Positions 8,565-18,332 of a stretch of DNA of 64,000 bases are shown one piece after another (positions within the stretch are counted from its first letter, which is position 1; each line of letters starts with the position of its first letter). A model generated the notes under the pieces. It searched no databases. It saw only the letters and a list, made by a program, of their open reading frames with translations, and was not told where the DNA came from. The stretch comes from Eubacteriales bacterium (GTDB taxonomy: Bacteria; Bacillota; Clostridia; Lachnospirales; Lachnospiraceae). The DNA lies in NCBI GenBank assembly GCA_030526005.1, contig JAUNDP010000003.1:1-64000 (forward strand), read 5' to 3'. Made by a program: the position numbers and the translations under genes.

Positions 8565-9500
8565 ATGTCAGAACATTTACAAACAGAACCATCTGCTCCT
8601 GTTGAAACAATGGAAGATTATGCTGCTGAGCTGGAAGCTTCTTTCCGTCAGATCCGTGAAGGGGATATCCTGACAGGAACAGTCATCGACATCTCCGAAA
8701 ATGGCATTCTTCTCGATCTGAAATATTATACGGACGGTCTCATCCATTTAGAGGATTTCACAGATGATCCATCTTTTAACTTCAGAGAAAATATCCACCC
8801 AGGCGATGAAATCTCTGCGACGGTCATCAAAAAAGATGACGGGGAAGGTCATATTCTTTTATCCAGCAAAGAAGCAAACGAAGTGCTTGCATGGGATAAA
8901 CTGAAAAAGTATCTGGAAGAAGGTACAAATCTGACCGTGAAAGTTTCCGGTGTCGTCAATGCCGGTGTCGTCGCTTATGTGGAAGGAATCCGCGGTTTCA
9001 TTCCAGCCTCCAAACTTGCTCTGGAATATGCTGAAGATTTAAATGAATGGCTTGGAAAAGTAATTCAGGTGCGTGTTATCACTGCCGACGAACAGAGTAA
9101 ACGTCTTGTTCTCTCCGCAAAAGAGATTCTGCGCGAGCAGCTGGCACAGGAACGAAAAAATCTGGTTTCCACTGTCGAGATCGGACTTGTGACAGAAGGA
9201 ACCGTAGAATCTATCCAGCCATACGGAGCATTTGTCAAACTCAGCAATGGTCTGTCCGGTCTTGTCCATATTTCACAGATCTGCGAAAAACGTATCAAAT
9301 CTCCATCCGCTGTTGTAAACGTAGGCGATACGGTAAAAGTAAAAGTCATTGATGTCAAAGATGGTAAGCTCAGTCTGAGTATGAAAGCAATCAACGATGT
9401 TGCTGCCGAAGAAATTCACGAAGAGACGATTGAACTTCCTGAGACGGAAGGTCTCTCTACCACTCTTGGCTCTTTATTTAAAAATCTGAAATTCGATTAA
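8565..9500 (+). CDS. S1 RNA-binding domain protein (RpsA-like)
   Basis: A 311-residue protein with three S1 (OB-fold) RNA-binding domains at about residues 32-105, 120-187 and 205-275; the last has the clear VEGTVESIQPYGAFVKL and GLVHISQI signature. Firmicutes carry shortened ribosomal protein S1 homologues of this build that bind mRNA or ribosomes. It lacks the fourth to sixth domains of Escherichia coli S1, and no IspH domain is fused. The start is the ATG at 8565, ten bases after GAGGTG; an in-frame GTG at 8553 lies inside that ribosome site. It has its own promoter, leader hairpin and terminator, a single-gene unit on the otherwise minority strand. Confidence 0.88.
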   Translation: MSEHLQTEPSAPVETMEDYAAELEASFRQIREGDILTGTVIDISENGILLDLKYYTDGLIHLEDFTDDPSFNFRENIHPGDEISATVIKKDDGEGHILLSSKEANEVLAWDKLKKYLEEGTNLTVKVSGVVNAGVVAYVEGIRGFIPASKLALEYAEDLNEWLGKVIQVRVITADEQSKRLVLSAKEILREQLAQERKNLVSTVEIGLVTEGTVESIQPYGAFVKLSNGLSGLVHISQICEKRIKSPSAVVNVGDTVKVKVIDVKDGKLSLSMKAINDVAAEEIHEETIELPETEGLSTTLGSLFKNLKFD

Positions 9501-9508
9501 AAAATCAG

Positions 9509-9537
9509 GCGCTTCTCCAAAGAGAAGCGTCTTTTTT
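9509..9537 (+). terminator. Terminator of the S1-domain gene
   Basis: CGCTTCTC (9510-9517) pairs with GAGAAGCG (9522-9529), followed by TCTTTTTT. Confidence 0.9.
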
Positions 9538-9734
9538 CTCTTGCTCTTTTCCATAACTAGAGTTACTCTATGAGTAAAATCCCATAAAATATCTGTGTGT
9601 TTCAAATATTTTTTGTATATTTTCACAATATTTTCATGTGTGGTTCACATTCTATTCATATTTAGATAGTATAATACCTTTATCTCTAAAAAAGAGATTC
9701 TATGGCTTATGGGGTAATGGTTTTCATTACACAT

Positions 9735-9816
9735 ATAGATAAATTTTTTCATAATAGCCCCGGTGACCAGACACCGGGGCACTCCTCATTTTTATATTAT
9801 GGAAAAATTTATCTAT
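9735..9816. repeat. 22-bp inverted repeat enclosing a 9-bp GC hairpin
   Basis: Arms 9735-9756 and 9795-9816 are complementary over 22 bases with a single G-T. Directly inside, GCCCCGGTG (9757-9765) pairs with CACCGGGGC (9772-9780). A 14-base bulge (9781-9794) separates the inner and outer 3' arms. About 31 pairs in 82 bases is far beyond an ordinary terminator, and neither side has a T-run. A TATAAT at 9670-9675 lies upstream on the plus strand but has no good -35 at normal spacing. This could be a structured small RNA or the remains of a small palindromic element. Confidence 0.7.
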
Positions 9817-9856
9817 CCCTTTTCATGGATCTTATAATTAACGCTATTCACCTAAA

Positions 9857-9909
9857 AAGAAGGGGATGTACCAAAGGTTATATCATAACTTTCGGTACAT
9901 CCTCTTCTT
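9857..9909. repeat. 53-base near-perfect hairpin
   Basis: AAGAAGGGGATGTACC (9857-9872) pairs with GGTACATCCTCTTCTT (9894-9909) with one G-T. The inner stem AAGGTTAT / ATAACTT closes on a three-base ATC loop. On the minus strand it is followed by TTTTTAGG, so it could end transcription in that direction. It lies 41 bases after the previous inverted repeat. Confidence 0.7.
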
Positions 9910-9996
9910 GTATATGCAGTTGGAATTTTATCAAGTATTTTCTTACCAGATCTTTTATGGTTTCTTTCCCGATTTTTTAAATAAATTTTTTAAAAA

Positions 9997-10053
9997 GAGA
10001 GAAGACGTCCCCCTCTCTGATAGCCATCTATCATCGCTCTATGACGTCTTCTC
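9997..10053 (-). terminator. Hairpin downstream of the GH63-like gene, likely terminator
   Basis: GAGAAGACGTC (9999-10009) pairs with GACGTCTTCTC (10043-10053); an inner TGATAG / CTATCA stem (10018-10033) adds to it. Read on the minus strand it is followed by TCTTTTTAAAAAATTT. It starts about 47 bases after the stop of the glycosidase gene. It is the third long hairpin in a 320-base stretch. Confidence 0.65.
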
Positions 10054-10099
10054 ATTTTATTTTTCTTTCTTTTCTCTGTTCCCTTTAAATCTCGGTTAC

Positions 10100-12421
<2,322 letters not shown>

Positions 12422-12537
12422 TCATAGCTCCAAAAAAATTGGACTGTCAAAATCTCTGCGAAAAACGCCTCTCTCTTTCGCTGTTTTTCACATTTTTGAG
12501 AGGTGTTTTTCTCTCTTTTCGACATTTCCTGTACACA

Positions 12538-12566
12538 ATACTATCACATTTTTTTAATCTCGTCAA
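12538..12566 (-). promoter_or_regulatory. Promoter of the GH63-like gene
   Basis: On the minus strand TTGACG (12561-12566), 17-base spacer, TAGTAT (12538-12543). It is flanked by two exact copies of GTTTTTCACATTTTT (12483-12497 and 12579-12593, plus-strand reading); a partial third (TCACATTTTT) runs through the spacer at 12544. Confidence 0.7.
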
Positions 12567-12659
12567 TTATCTTTATAAGTTTTTCACATTTTTTTTAATT
12601 TATTTCCCGATAATATGTGCATTTTTGATACAATCGCCTTGCCGGAAGGATTTTTCTTT

Positions 12660-13511
12660 TTACATCTGATATTCGATTACAATCGCTTCATATCCTGCAT
12701 TTATAATGCTTTCCTGTAATCTGTCCGCATTTTCTTTTTCTTTGAATGTTCCGCAGAAAACCATATAATATCCATTTTCCATCAGGGTAGCATAGGCGTT
12801 GATTCCCGCACGGTTCAGCTCAGCTGCATAATTCTGAGCATTTTCATTGTTTGAGAAAGCGCCTGCCTGAACGACAAAATAAGTCTGGAGCGTCTCCTGC
12901 CCGAACTCATCTTTTCTGATGTAGACCTCATATCCGTAAGTTTCCAGTATTCCTTTTACATACTCTGCATCTTCTTTCCGTTCGTAAGAACCACAGTATA
13001 CCCGGTACAGTCCGTCGCTCTCCAGTTTAGAATATCCTCCAAATCCCTGACTCATCAACTGTTTCACATAATTGTCTGCATTTACCTGATCTGCAAAAGC
13101 CCCGACCTGCACAAAATATTCTACGCCGCTCATCGGAATGAGTACGTTTTTCTGTTCTTCCCGAATCCAGCAGTCATATCCGCAACTCTTAAGAAGCGCT
13201 TCTTTGTTCTGCGCATCTGCATACACTTCATATTCTCCAGAATTTACTCGATACAGATTGTCTGTCTGCCACTCAATATCTGTGTAGAAACCGTCCGCCT
13301 CCATCTGACTCACAAATTGGGCTGCATCCTGATAAGTATAAAATGCCCCTGCCTGTACAATGTATACGGTTCTCTCCTGTTCCTGGTACTCGATTTGTGC
13401 CCTCGGATGAATCATCATACTGCCGTCTGATTCCGAAGCCAGAACGGTTCCTCCTGTCAGACAGACAGCAAGGATTCCTGCAATGAGAAAATTTTTTTTG
13501 ATTTTTTTCAT
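12660..13511 (-). CDS. Exported protein with three SPOR repeats
   Basis: 283 residues. A basic start and a hydrophobic helix to about residue 25 form a signal peptide or membrane anchor. Three SPOR domains follow, at about 48-122, 131-199 and 209-281, each beginning VQAGAF or VQVGAF and each with a YRV or YMV strand plus CG(S/T)(Y/F). SPOR domains bind septal peptidoglycan stripped of stem peptides. No amidase or other catalytic domain is present, so this looks like a pure wall-binding protein. It lies between the serpin and glycosidase genes, all three exported and on the same strand, but the gaps (154 and 250 bases) suggest separate transcripts. Confidence 0.85.
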   Translation of the reverse strand: MKKIKKNFLIAGILAVCLTGGTVLASESDGSMMIHPRAQIEYQEQERTVYIVQAGAFYTYQDAAQFVSQMEADGFYTDIEWQTDNLYRVNSGEYEVYADAQNKEALLKSCGYDCWIREEQKNVLIPMSGVEYFVQVGAFADQVNADNYVKQLMSQGFGGYSKLESDGLYRVYCGSYERKEDAEYVKGILETYGYEVYIRKDEFGQETLQTYFVVQAGAFSNNENAQNYAAELNRAGINAYATLMENGYYMVFCGTFKEKENADRLQESIINAGYEAIVIEYQM

Positions 13512-13665
13512 AAAACTTCCTCCCTTCTCATCTTCTGTTTTTTCTTCTCTGTTTTGTTTTTCATTTTCTTTTTTTGTTCTGTTTTTTTATGGTTTGTTCC
13601 TTATTTTTTTTTAACTCTTTCCTTACAAGATTCAGCTCTGACCACATCGCTCTCACTGGAGCATA

Positions 13666-14868
13666 TCAAAGCTGATTTACATGCCCCATAAACAGAATCA
13701 GATCATTTTCTTTATCCTGAATAGAAAACAGAAACGGATGATCCGCCACAAATTCCGGTTTTTCTTCCTCTTCTATGATTGCGGACATCTTTGACATGAT
13801 TCCTGTCGCTGCCGAAGCCTTTGTATACTGTTCGCTCACTTCCAGTTTTGCCTTATGGAGCATACTGTCCACCTGAAGTCCCTCTGCCAGCTTGCCAAAA
13901 TCTGCATCTGCCGAGTAAGCGTCTGTTATGCCGAGTTTCTTCATAATTCCGTCTAAATCCGGAATACTGCATTCCAGAGAGAATTTCGGAATCTTGACAA
14001 CTTCCATGTCAGCGCTTTCTGCTTCATTTAATTCTTTCCAGATTTCATTCTGATCTTTGCCCAGATCTCTGTACCATTCTTCGATTGGTTTCTCTGTATC
14101 TCTCGGCAAAAGCAAATTCATCACTACGCTTCCATCTCCATATGGAAGCTGAATTGCCTGATAGTCCTCATTTTCTAAATAGAAGAAAGATCCTTCCTGC
14201 GCCATCATATCAATCTCAGACTCTTTTTCGCTTCCATAAAATGTGCTCTTCTCCGTGCGTTCTTCATCAAATGGCAGACTCCACTTGCCGTCAAAATAAA
14301 CTGCATTGATCAGCATAGATACTGTTCCATTCGGCAGTTCTTCTAAAAATGGATCAATCATTCCATCTGTGTGATCGCTTACCCAACGGTTGATATCTTC
14401 TAAAACCTTTTCCTTTTCTTTTTCCATATCTGCCTGGGTAATTTCTCCCTCAAAAAATTCTCTCAGCGGATTGAATACATTTTTTTCTGCATCTTCAGAA
14501 AGCTGCAGATCTTTAGAGATCCACATTCCATTGGCTGTCTCTACAACAGCTCCATCTCTGTCGCTTTTCTTTCTATACTCTGATACTTGTCCGTTCCACT
14601 CGTCCATATCTTCGATGCCAAGCACATCCTCAATCTGTGCTTTTGTCTCCCCATCCGCCTCCAGATTCAGCATAGACAATGCCACACTGATGCTATATGG
14701 AGAAAAAAATACATTTTCTTCCGTATCGATCTCCCCATAAATGTCTGATGCCAGATGGTTCACACCATCTGAAAACATCGTGTTCTTCTGGTCTGTCTCT
14801 GCAAAAACGTTCATGTTTGACATTAATAATGTTCCGGCAAGCGCCGCAAGTGCAATTTTTCTCTTCAT
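13666..14868 (-). CDS. Secreted serpin (serine protease inhibitor family)
   Basis: 400 residues with a signal peptide ending VFA at about residue 23. The serpin core is complete: NVFFSPYSISVALSML, the INAVYFDGKW breach strand, and the C-terminal signature FVADHPFLFSI with ILFMGHV. Serpins trap serine or cysteine proteases by cleavage of the reactive loop followed by insertion. The loop here is about residues 340-367. Its hinge reads EQYTKASAAT: the Thr at P14 and small residues at P12-P9 expected of inhibitory serpins are kept, but the usual Gly at P15 is Tyr. The scissile region is near MSKMSAII, so the target cannot be set with confidence. Gut bacteria are known to secrete serpins against host or bacterial proteases. 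Own promoter at 14960-14988. Confidence 0.93.
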   Translation of the reverse strand: MKRKIALAALAGTLLMSNMNVFAETDQKNTMFSDGVNHLASDIYGEIDTEENVFFSPYSISVALSMLNLEADGETKAQIEDVLGIEDMDEWNGQVSEYRKKSDRDGAVVETANGMWISKDLQLSEDAEKNVFNPLREFFEGEITQADMEKEKEKVLEDINRWVSDHTDGMIDPFLEELPNGTVSMLINAVYFDGKWSLPFDEERTEKSTFYGSEKESEIDMMAQEGSFFYLENEDYQAIQLPYGDGSVVMNLLLPRDTEKPIEEWYRDLGKDQNEIWKELNEAESADMEVVKIPKFSLECSIPDLDGIMKKLGITDAYSADADFGKLAEGLQVDSMLHKAKLEVSEQYTKASAATGIMSKMSAIIEEEEKPEFVADHPFLFSIQDKENDLILFMGHVNQL

Positions 14869-14959
14869 ATAGTTTCCTCCTTATCTTCTGCAATATATTT
14901 ATCATTCATACTTCTGAATCCGCTCCTGGTTTCAGATCTCCTTCTGTCTATTCTATCAG

Positions 14960-14988
14960 ATTTTATCATCCGCTTTTCTATCTGTCAG
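14960..14988 (-). promoter_or_regulatory. Promoter of the serpin gene
   Basis: On the minus strand CTGACA (14983-14988), 17-base spacer, TAAAAT (14960-14965), about 90 bases before the ATG. The 338-base gap between serpin and cobO holds only this promoter and the cobO terminator. Confidence 0.65.
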
Positions 14989-15129
14989 AAAGTTCTCTTT
15001 TTATATTTTTACTTTATCATATTCTCCGATGATATGCTAATTATTATCTTTAAATTTTCTCTTAAGTTTTCCTGAATCCCATAATTTTCCGTCAAAAATG
15101 GTAGATTTTTTCATTAAACAAACAATTAC

Positions 15130-15175
15130 AAAAAAAGCTTTCCTCTGAAGAAAAAAATTCCTCCATCGGAAAGCT
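15130..15175 (-). terminator. Terminator of the niaR-EIIC-cobO operon
   Basis: Minus strand AGCTTTCC (15168-15175) pairs with GGAAAGCT (15136-15143), then seven T. It lies 32 bases after the cobO stop. Confidence 0.85.
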
Positions 15176-15206
15176 CCTGTATCAAATTTCTGAATAAAAT
15201 CAGCGT

Positions 15207-15740
15207 TTATTTTTCAATTCCTGCTCTTGCTTTCTGTCCTTTCTGATATGGATGCTTCACCATCCGAATCTCAGACACATAGTCAGCAAGCTGTATCATA
15301 TTCTCGCTCGGTGTATTTCCAGTCAGAATCACTTCCAGATCCTCTTTCTTTTCCCGGAGAAATTTTAAGACTAATTCTTCATCCAGCAGTCCGGCGCTGA
15401 CAGCATAAATTGCCTCATCCATAAACAGAACATCATACTCGTCTCTCTCCGCTTTCTCAGTGATTCTTTTAAATTCTTCCCCATAAAACGTTCTTGCTTC
15501 TGCTTTTTCTTCTGCTGTCATCTGGAAGCTGAATTTTACCTGTTCTCTTCCATTTTCAATCGTAATATTCGGAACGTGCTCCAGTATATTTCTCTCGCTT
15601 GTCTTATTATTTTTCATAAACTGGTACAGCAGCACTTTATAGCCATAACCGGCGGCTCGTGTAATCAGTCCCATTCCAGTTGTTGTCTTTCCCTTGCCAT
15701 TTCCATAATAAATATGGATCAAACCTGTTCCTTTTCTCAT
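15207..15740 (-). CDS. cobO: Cob(I)alamin adenosyltransferase (CobA/CobO/BtuR type)
   Basis: Transfers the adenosyl group of ATP to reduced corrinoids, making coenzyme B12 forms. The 177-residue length is normal for this P-loop type. The P-loop GNGKGKTT is at residues 13-20, a FMDEAIYA Walker B region at about 104-111, and the C-terminal KHPYQKGQKAR segment is diagnostic. No other cobalamin biosynthesis gene is present in the window, so the enzyme may serve salvage. It is last in a likely operon behind an EIIC-like transporter gene (47-base gap) and niaR. Confidence 0.93.
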   Translation of the reverse strand: MRKGTGLIHIYYGNGKGKTTTGMGLITRAAGYGYKVLLYQFMKNNKTSERNILEHVPNITIENGREQVKFSFQMTAEEKAEARTFYGEEFKRITEKAERDEYDVLFMDEAIYAVSAGLLDEELVLKFLREKKEDLEVILTGNTPSENMIQLADYVSEIRMVKHPYQKGQKARAGIEK

Positions 15741-15786
15741 AAATAAAATCCTTTCTTTTCTGTTTTTTATGTGAAAACGATTCTGT

Positions 15787-16854
15787 TTATAATTCTAATT
15801 TCATATCTCCTTTTTTAATCCAGCCGTGTTTTCTCATAAATTCAGAGATTCCCAAAGTGACTGCCGCCGGAAGTAAGAAGTGGATCAGCGCAATCTTAAC
15901 CAGGACGACCACTGCGCCTTCTGAGGGAGCCATCGTCTCATATGTCATAATCTGTCCTACCAGTCCTGCTGTTCCCATTCCTGATCCTGTCGCATTGCTT
16001 GTCATTTTAAATACCATCGTTCCGATCGGTCCCAAAATCGCACTGGATAAAATCACTGGAAGCCAGATGATGGGCTTTCTTATAATATTTGGCACCTGAA
16101 GCATGGAAGTTCCGATTCCCTGGGCAAGCAGTCCTGCCATTTTATTTTCACGATAACTTGCTACCGCAAATCCGACCATGTTGCAGCAGCATCCGACTGT
16201 CGCTGCCCCTGCTGCCAGCCCGGACAGATTCAAAATAATTCCAAGCGCTGCGGAACTGATTGGAAGTGTCAGAATCATTCCCATCAGAACCGATACAATA
16301 ATTCCCATCAAAAACGGCTGCTGTTCTGTTCCCCAGTTGATCATGACACCCAGACTTGTCATAAATTTAGAAATCGGAGGTCCAATCAGAATTCCAACCA
16401 CTCCTCCTGACAAAATGGTGCAAAGCGGCGTCACCAGAATATCCAGTTTTGTCTTTCCAGATACGAGATGACCAATCTCAATGCCCACATAGGCAGCGAT
16501 AAAAGCCCCCAGGGGTTCCCCCGGTCCGGCCAGCACCACTGCGCCTGTCTCACTCAAGATCGTCTGTGCCGTTATACTTCCTGCAAATCCTCCAATCATA
16601 CCGGCTGTGGCTGCTGAGAGCACAACAAGAGCGCTTTCTTTAAACTTGCAGGCAACCCCCACACCAATGCCGGCGCCAGTCAGGGCAGCCGCAGCTTTTC
16701 CAAACAAGAACAGATAATTGCCGATATTCCCTCCGATCAGCTGTCCAATCTGCTGTATGATGGTTCCCACAATCAGCGTGCAGAACAGTCCCTGCGCCAT
16801 ACCGCTCAAGCCATCAATAAAAATATGATTTAGATACTTTTTGATTCCTTTCAT
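15787..16854 (-). CDS. EIIC-like membrane transporter (PTS_EIIC_2 family), no PTS partners
   Basis: A 355-residue integral membrane protein with about nine to ten hydrophobic helices and many Gly-rich turns (GAGIGVGVAC, GPPISKF, GMGTAGLVGQ). It matches the group annotated as PTS sugar transporter subunit IIC of the EIIC_2 type. No EIIA or EIIB domain is fused and none is encoded nearby, and no phosphorylation Cys/His domain is present, so it may work outside the sugar PTS. It sits 20 bases after niaR and 47 before cobO. NiaR represses niacin-related genes in response to nicotinate. A role in uptake of nicotinate or another vitamin-like compound is therefore an attractive inference. Substrate not known. 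Confidence 0.8.
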   Translation of the reverse strand: MKGIKKYLNHIFIDGLSGMAQGLFCTLIVGTIIQQIGQLIGGNIGNYLFLFGKAAAALTGAGIGVGVACKFKESALVVLSAATAGMIGGFAGSITAQTILSETGAVVLAGPGEPLGAFIAAYVGIEIGHLVSGKTKLDILVTPLCTILSGGVVGILIGPPISKFMTSLGVMINWGTEQQPFLMGIIVSVLMGMILTLPISSAALGIILNLSGLAAGAATVGCCCNMVGFAVASYRENKMAGLLAQGIGTSMLQVPNIIRKPIIWLPVILSSAILGPIGTMVFKMTSNATGSGMGTAGLVGQIMTYETMAPSEGAVVVLVKIALIHFLLPAAVTLGISEFMRKHGWIKKGDMKLEL

Positions 16855-16873
16855 CTTTCCTTTTCCCTTTCTT

Positions 16874-17404
16874 TCATTCCATCCGTCTCTGCTTTTCCCA
16901 GCCAGTCATTCCCTTTTCTTTCAGCCTGTTCTCTATTTCATCCAAAAGGTCTTCACTGTCTGCCTCGATCAGATGATAATGGATTCCGTCTGTCAGACAG
17001 TTTAAAGGTCTCATATCAGACTGCTCCACTCTGCGCATAAATTCATCTGCATCTTTTCTCGAAGAAATGAATAAATCTGCCGAAATCTGACCATAGATAT
17101 CATGCTTTACAAAAACTTTTCTGACTCTGCCGCCAAGGTCAACAATGGTATACAATTCTTCCCTGATCTGTTCTTTCGTGTGGTAAGAACAGATCACACG
17201 CTGCGTTTTTTTGCTTTCATCTGAGTCAGAACAGATCAGATAACCTTTATTTGTCGATATAATATTTTTATTTTCTGCTCTGAGCAAGGCAATATCCTGT
17301 ACAATCACCTGTCTGCTCACCGCCAATTTTTTCGCAAGAACTGTCCCCGAGACGGGCTGTTTACTTTCTTCTAAAATTTTTACGATCTGTCTTCTTCTTT
17401 CCAC
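16874..17404 (-). CDS. niaR: Transcriptional repressor NiaR (HTH_11 plus 3H domain)
   Basis: 176 residues. The N-terminal winged helix-turn-helix (about 1-60, with SRQVIVQDIALLR as recognition region) is followed by a 3H domain (about 73-170). The 3H domain is named for its conserved histidines, here in CSYHTKEQ, FVKHDIYG and GIHYHLIEAD; they bind a metal ion. In Bacillus subtilis (YrxA/NiaR) nicotinic acid acts as co-repressor of NAD synthesis and niacin transport genes. Here it heads an operon with a membrane transporter and cobO, which is likely its own target. Its promoter lies back to back with the plus-strand promoter at 17499-17527, so it could control both directions. Confidence 0.92.
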   Translation of the reverse strand: MERRRQIVKILEESKQPVSGTVLAKKLAVSRQVIVQDIALLRAENKNIISTNKGYLICSDSDESKKTQRVICSYHTKEQIREELYTIVDLGGRVRKVFVKHDIYGQISADLFISSRKDADEFMRRVEQSDMRPLNCLTDGIHYHLIEADSEDLLDEIENRLKEKGMTGWEKQRRME

Positions 17405-17467
17405 TTTTTTGTATAGATGCCGGACTGTTTTCCCGGCAAACCCTCCTTTTCCTGTGTATTAGTGCCT

Positions 17468-17496
17468 ATTATATCATCTTCTGATCCCCTTTTCCA
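17468..17496 (-). promoter_or_regulatory. Promoter of niaR operon
   Basis: On the minus strand TGGAAA (17491-17496), 17-base spacer, TATAAT (17468-17473). The -35 ends two bases from the -35 of the divergent plus-strand promoter. Confidence 0.6.
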
Positions 17497-17498
17497 TA

Positions 17499-17527
17499 TT
17501 TACAATCATCCTAAAATATTGTATGAT
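17499..17527 (+). promoter_or_regulatory. Promoter of the two small plus-strand genes
   Basis: TTTACA (17499-17504), 17-base spacer, TATGAT (17522-17527). Divergent from and adjoining the niaR promoter. Confidence 0.65.
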
Positions 17528-17558
17528 AGCAAAAAATAAATGAATGGATGTGATTGAA

Positions 17559-17963
17559 ATGAGATTGTCAAAAAAGCACTGTTGTCTTCGCCTTGTTTCC
17601 GTTATCGCGTGTCTCTCCTTCACCTTTTCATCCCTTCCAGCCTCTCATGTAAAGGCTCAGGAAAGTCCACGATTTTGTCTCGTTCTTGACCCTTTTACAC
17701 ACTGTGTTGAAAAAGTCCAGATTAAAGATATCTTCTCGGTCATAGATCTTCACTTTCTGGCTGACCAAAGTCCTCTGACTTTTTCCGACCTGGTTTCCTC
17801 CCCTGAGACGGAACAAAACTGCGACCTGTTTCCATGGGATGCCAGCGCTCATTTTCATACTTCTGCAATTCCAGGCAAAGAGGCCGGAGTTTCTGTTCCG
17901 ACGCTCTCTCATCAGACCTGGTTTGATCGTCTGATGCAAATTGCCTTTAAATACAAAGAATAG
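17559..17963 (+). CDS. Small exported protein of unknown function
   Basis: 134 residues from the ATG at 17559 (GGATG eight bases upstream). An in-frame ATG at 17544 has no ribosome site. Residues 1-33 look like a signal peptide: basic start with KK, a hydrophobic CLRLVSVIACLSFTF run, then ASHVKA. The mature part is polar, with Cys at several places and a WFDRLMQIAFKYKE helix at the end. I recognise no family. It is followed 35 bases later by another small gene, probably on the same transcript. Translation is supported by the promoter and signal peptide only. Confidence 0.6.
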   Translation: MRLSKKHCCLRLVSVIACLSFTFSSLPASHVKAQESPRFCLVLDPFTHCVEKVQIKDIFSVIDLHFLADQSPLTFSDLVSSPETEQNCDLFPWDASAHFHTSAIPGKEAGVSVPTLSHQTWFDRLMQIAFKYKE

Positions 17964-17998
17964 ATCTGAACTACAAATGTTTGAAAGGAATCGATGTT

Positions 17999-18262
17999 AT
18001 GTTTCAATTATGGGGAAAAGTTATTCACAATAACCGCATCTTATGCGACACCGTCATCTCTGATCCCACAGAAGATACCCGCACACACAAAATTTTTCAC
18101 TGTCTTGAAAAAATCTGCTGCGAACTGGATCTGCCAAACCCGATCTGGCTTGATACCAACATCCGTCAGTTCCAGCGATACAAAAAATCAAAATTTTATC
18201 AGGACAGTTTTATAGAATCCATTGAATTCGACTATCTGGAAATCCAGATACTGGAAGAATAA
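17999..18262 (+). CDS. Conserved small cytoplasmic protein of unknown function
   Basis: 87 residues from the ATG at 17999, ten bases after AAAGGA; the frame is open to a TTG at 17981 that overlaps the ribosome site. It reads MFQLWGKVI at the start, then DTRTHKIFHCLEKIC and PIWLDTNI, ending in an acidic FDYLEIQILEE strand. I recall similar short proteins in many Lachnospiraceae genomes with no assigned function; that recollection is not a search result. No signal peptide or membrane helix. Ends in a strong 15-bp terminator. Confidence 0.7.
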   Translation: MFQLWGKVIHNNRILCDTVISDPTEDTRTHKIFHCLEKICCELDLPNPIWLDTNIRQFQRYKKSKFYQDSFIESIEFDYLEIQILEE

Positions 18263-18264
18263 AG

Positions 18265-18306
18265 AAGCTGCCGCGAAATGAATTTTCTATTTTGCGGCAG
18301 CTTTTT
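18265..18306. terminator. Bidirectional terminator between convergent genes
   Basis: 15-base arms 18265-18279 and 18289-18303 pair with one G-T. T-runs on both sides: CTTTTTG on plus, TTCTTTATTC on minus. It serves the small plus-strand genes and the minus-strand dehydrogenase gene. Confidence 0.85.
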
Positions 18307-18332
18307 GTTTTAAGCTTCTTCGTTTCAAATCC

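Noticed and set aside
9702..9980. A 92-codon plus-strand open frame across the intergenic hairpins
   Set aside because: It runs through both arms of two long palindromes, has no convincing ribosome site and no recognisable domain. The DNA is better explained as structured non-coding sequence.
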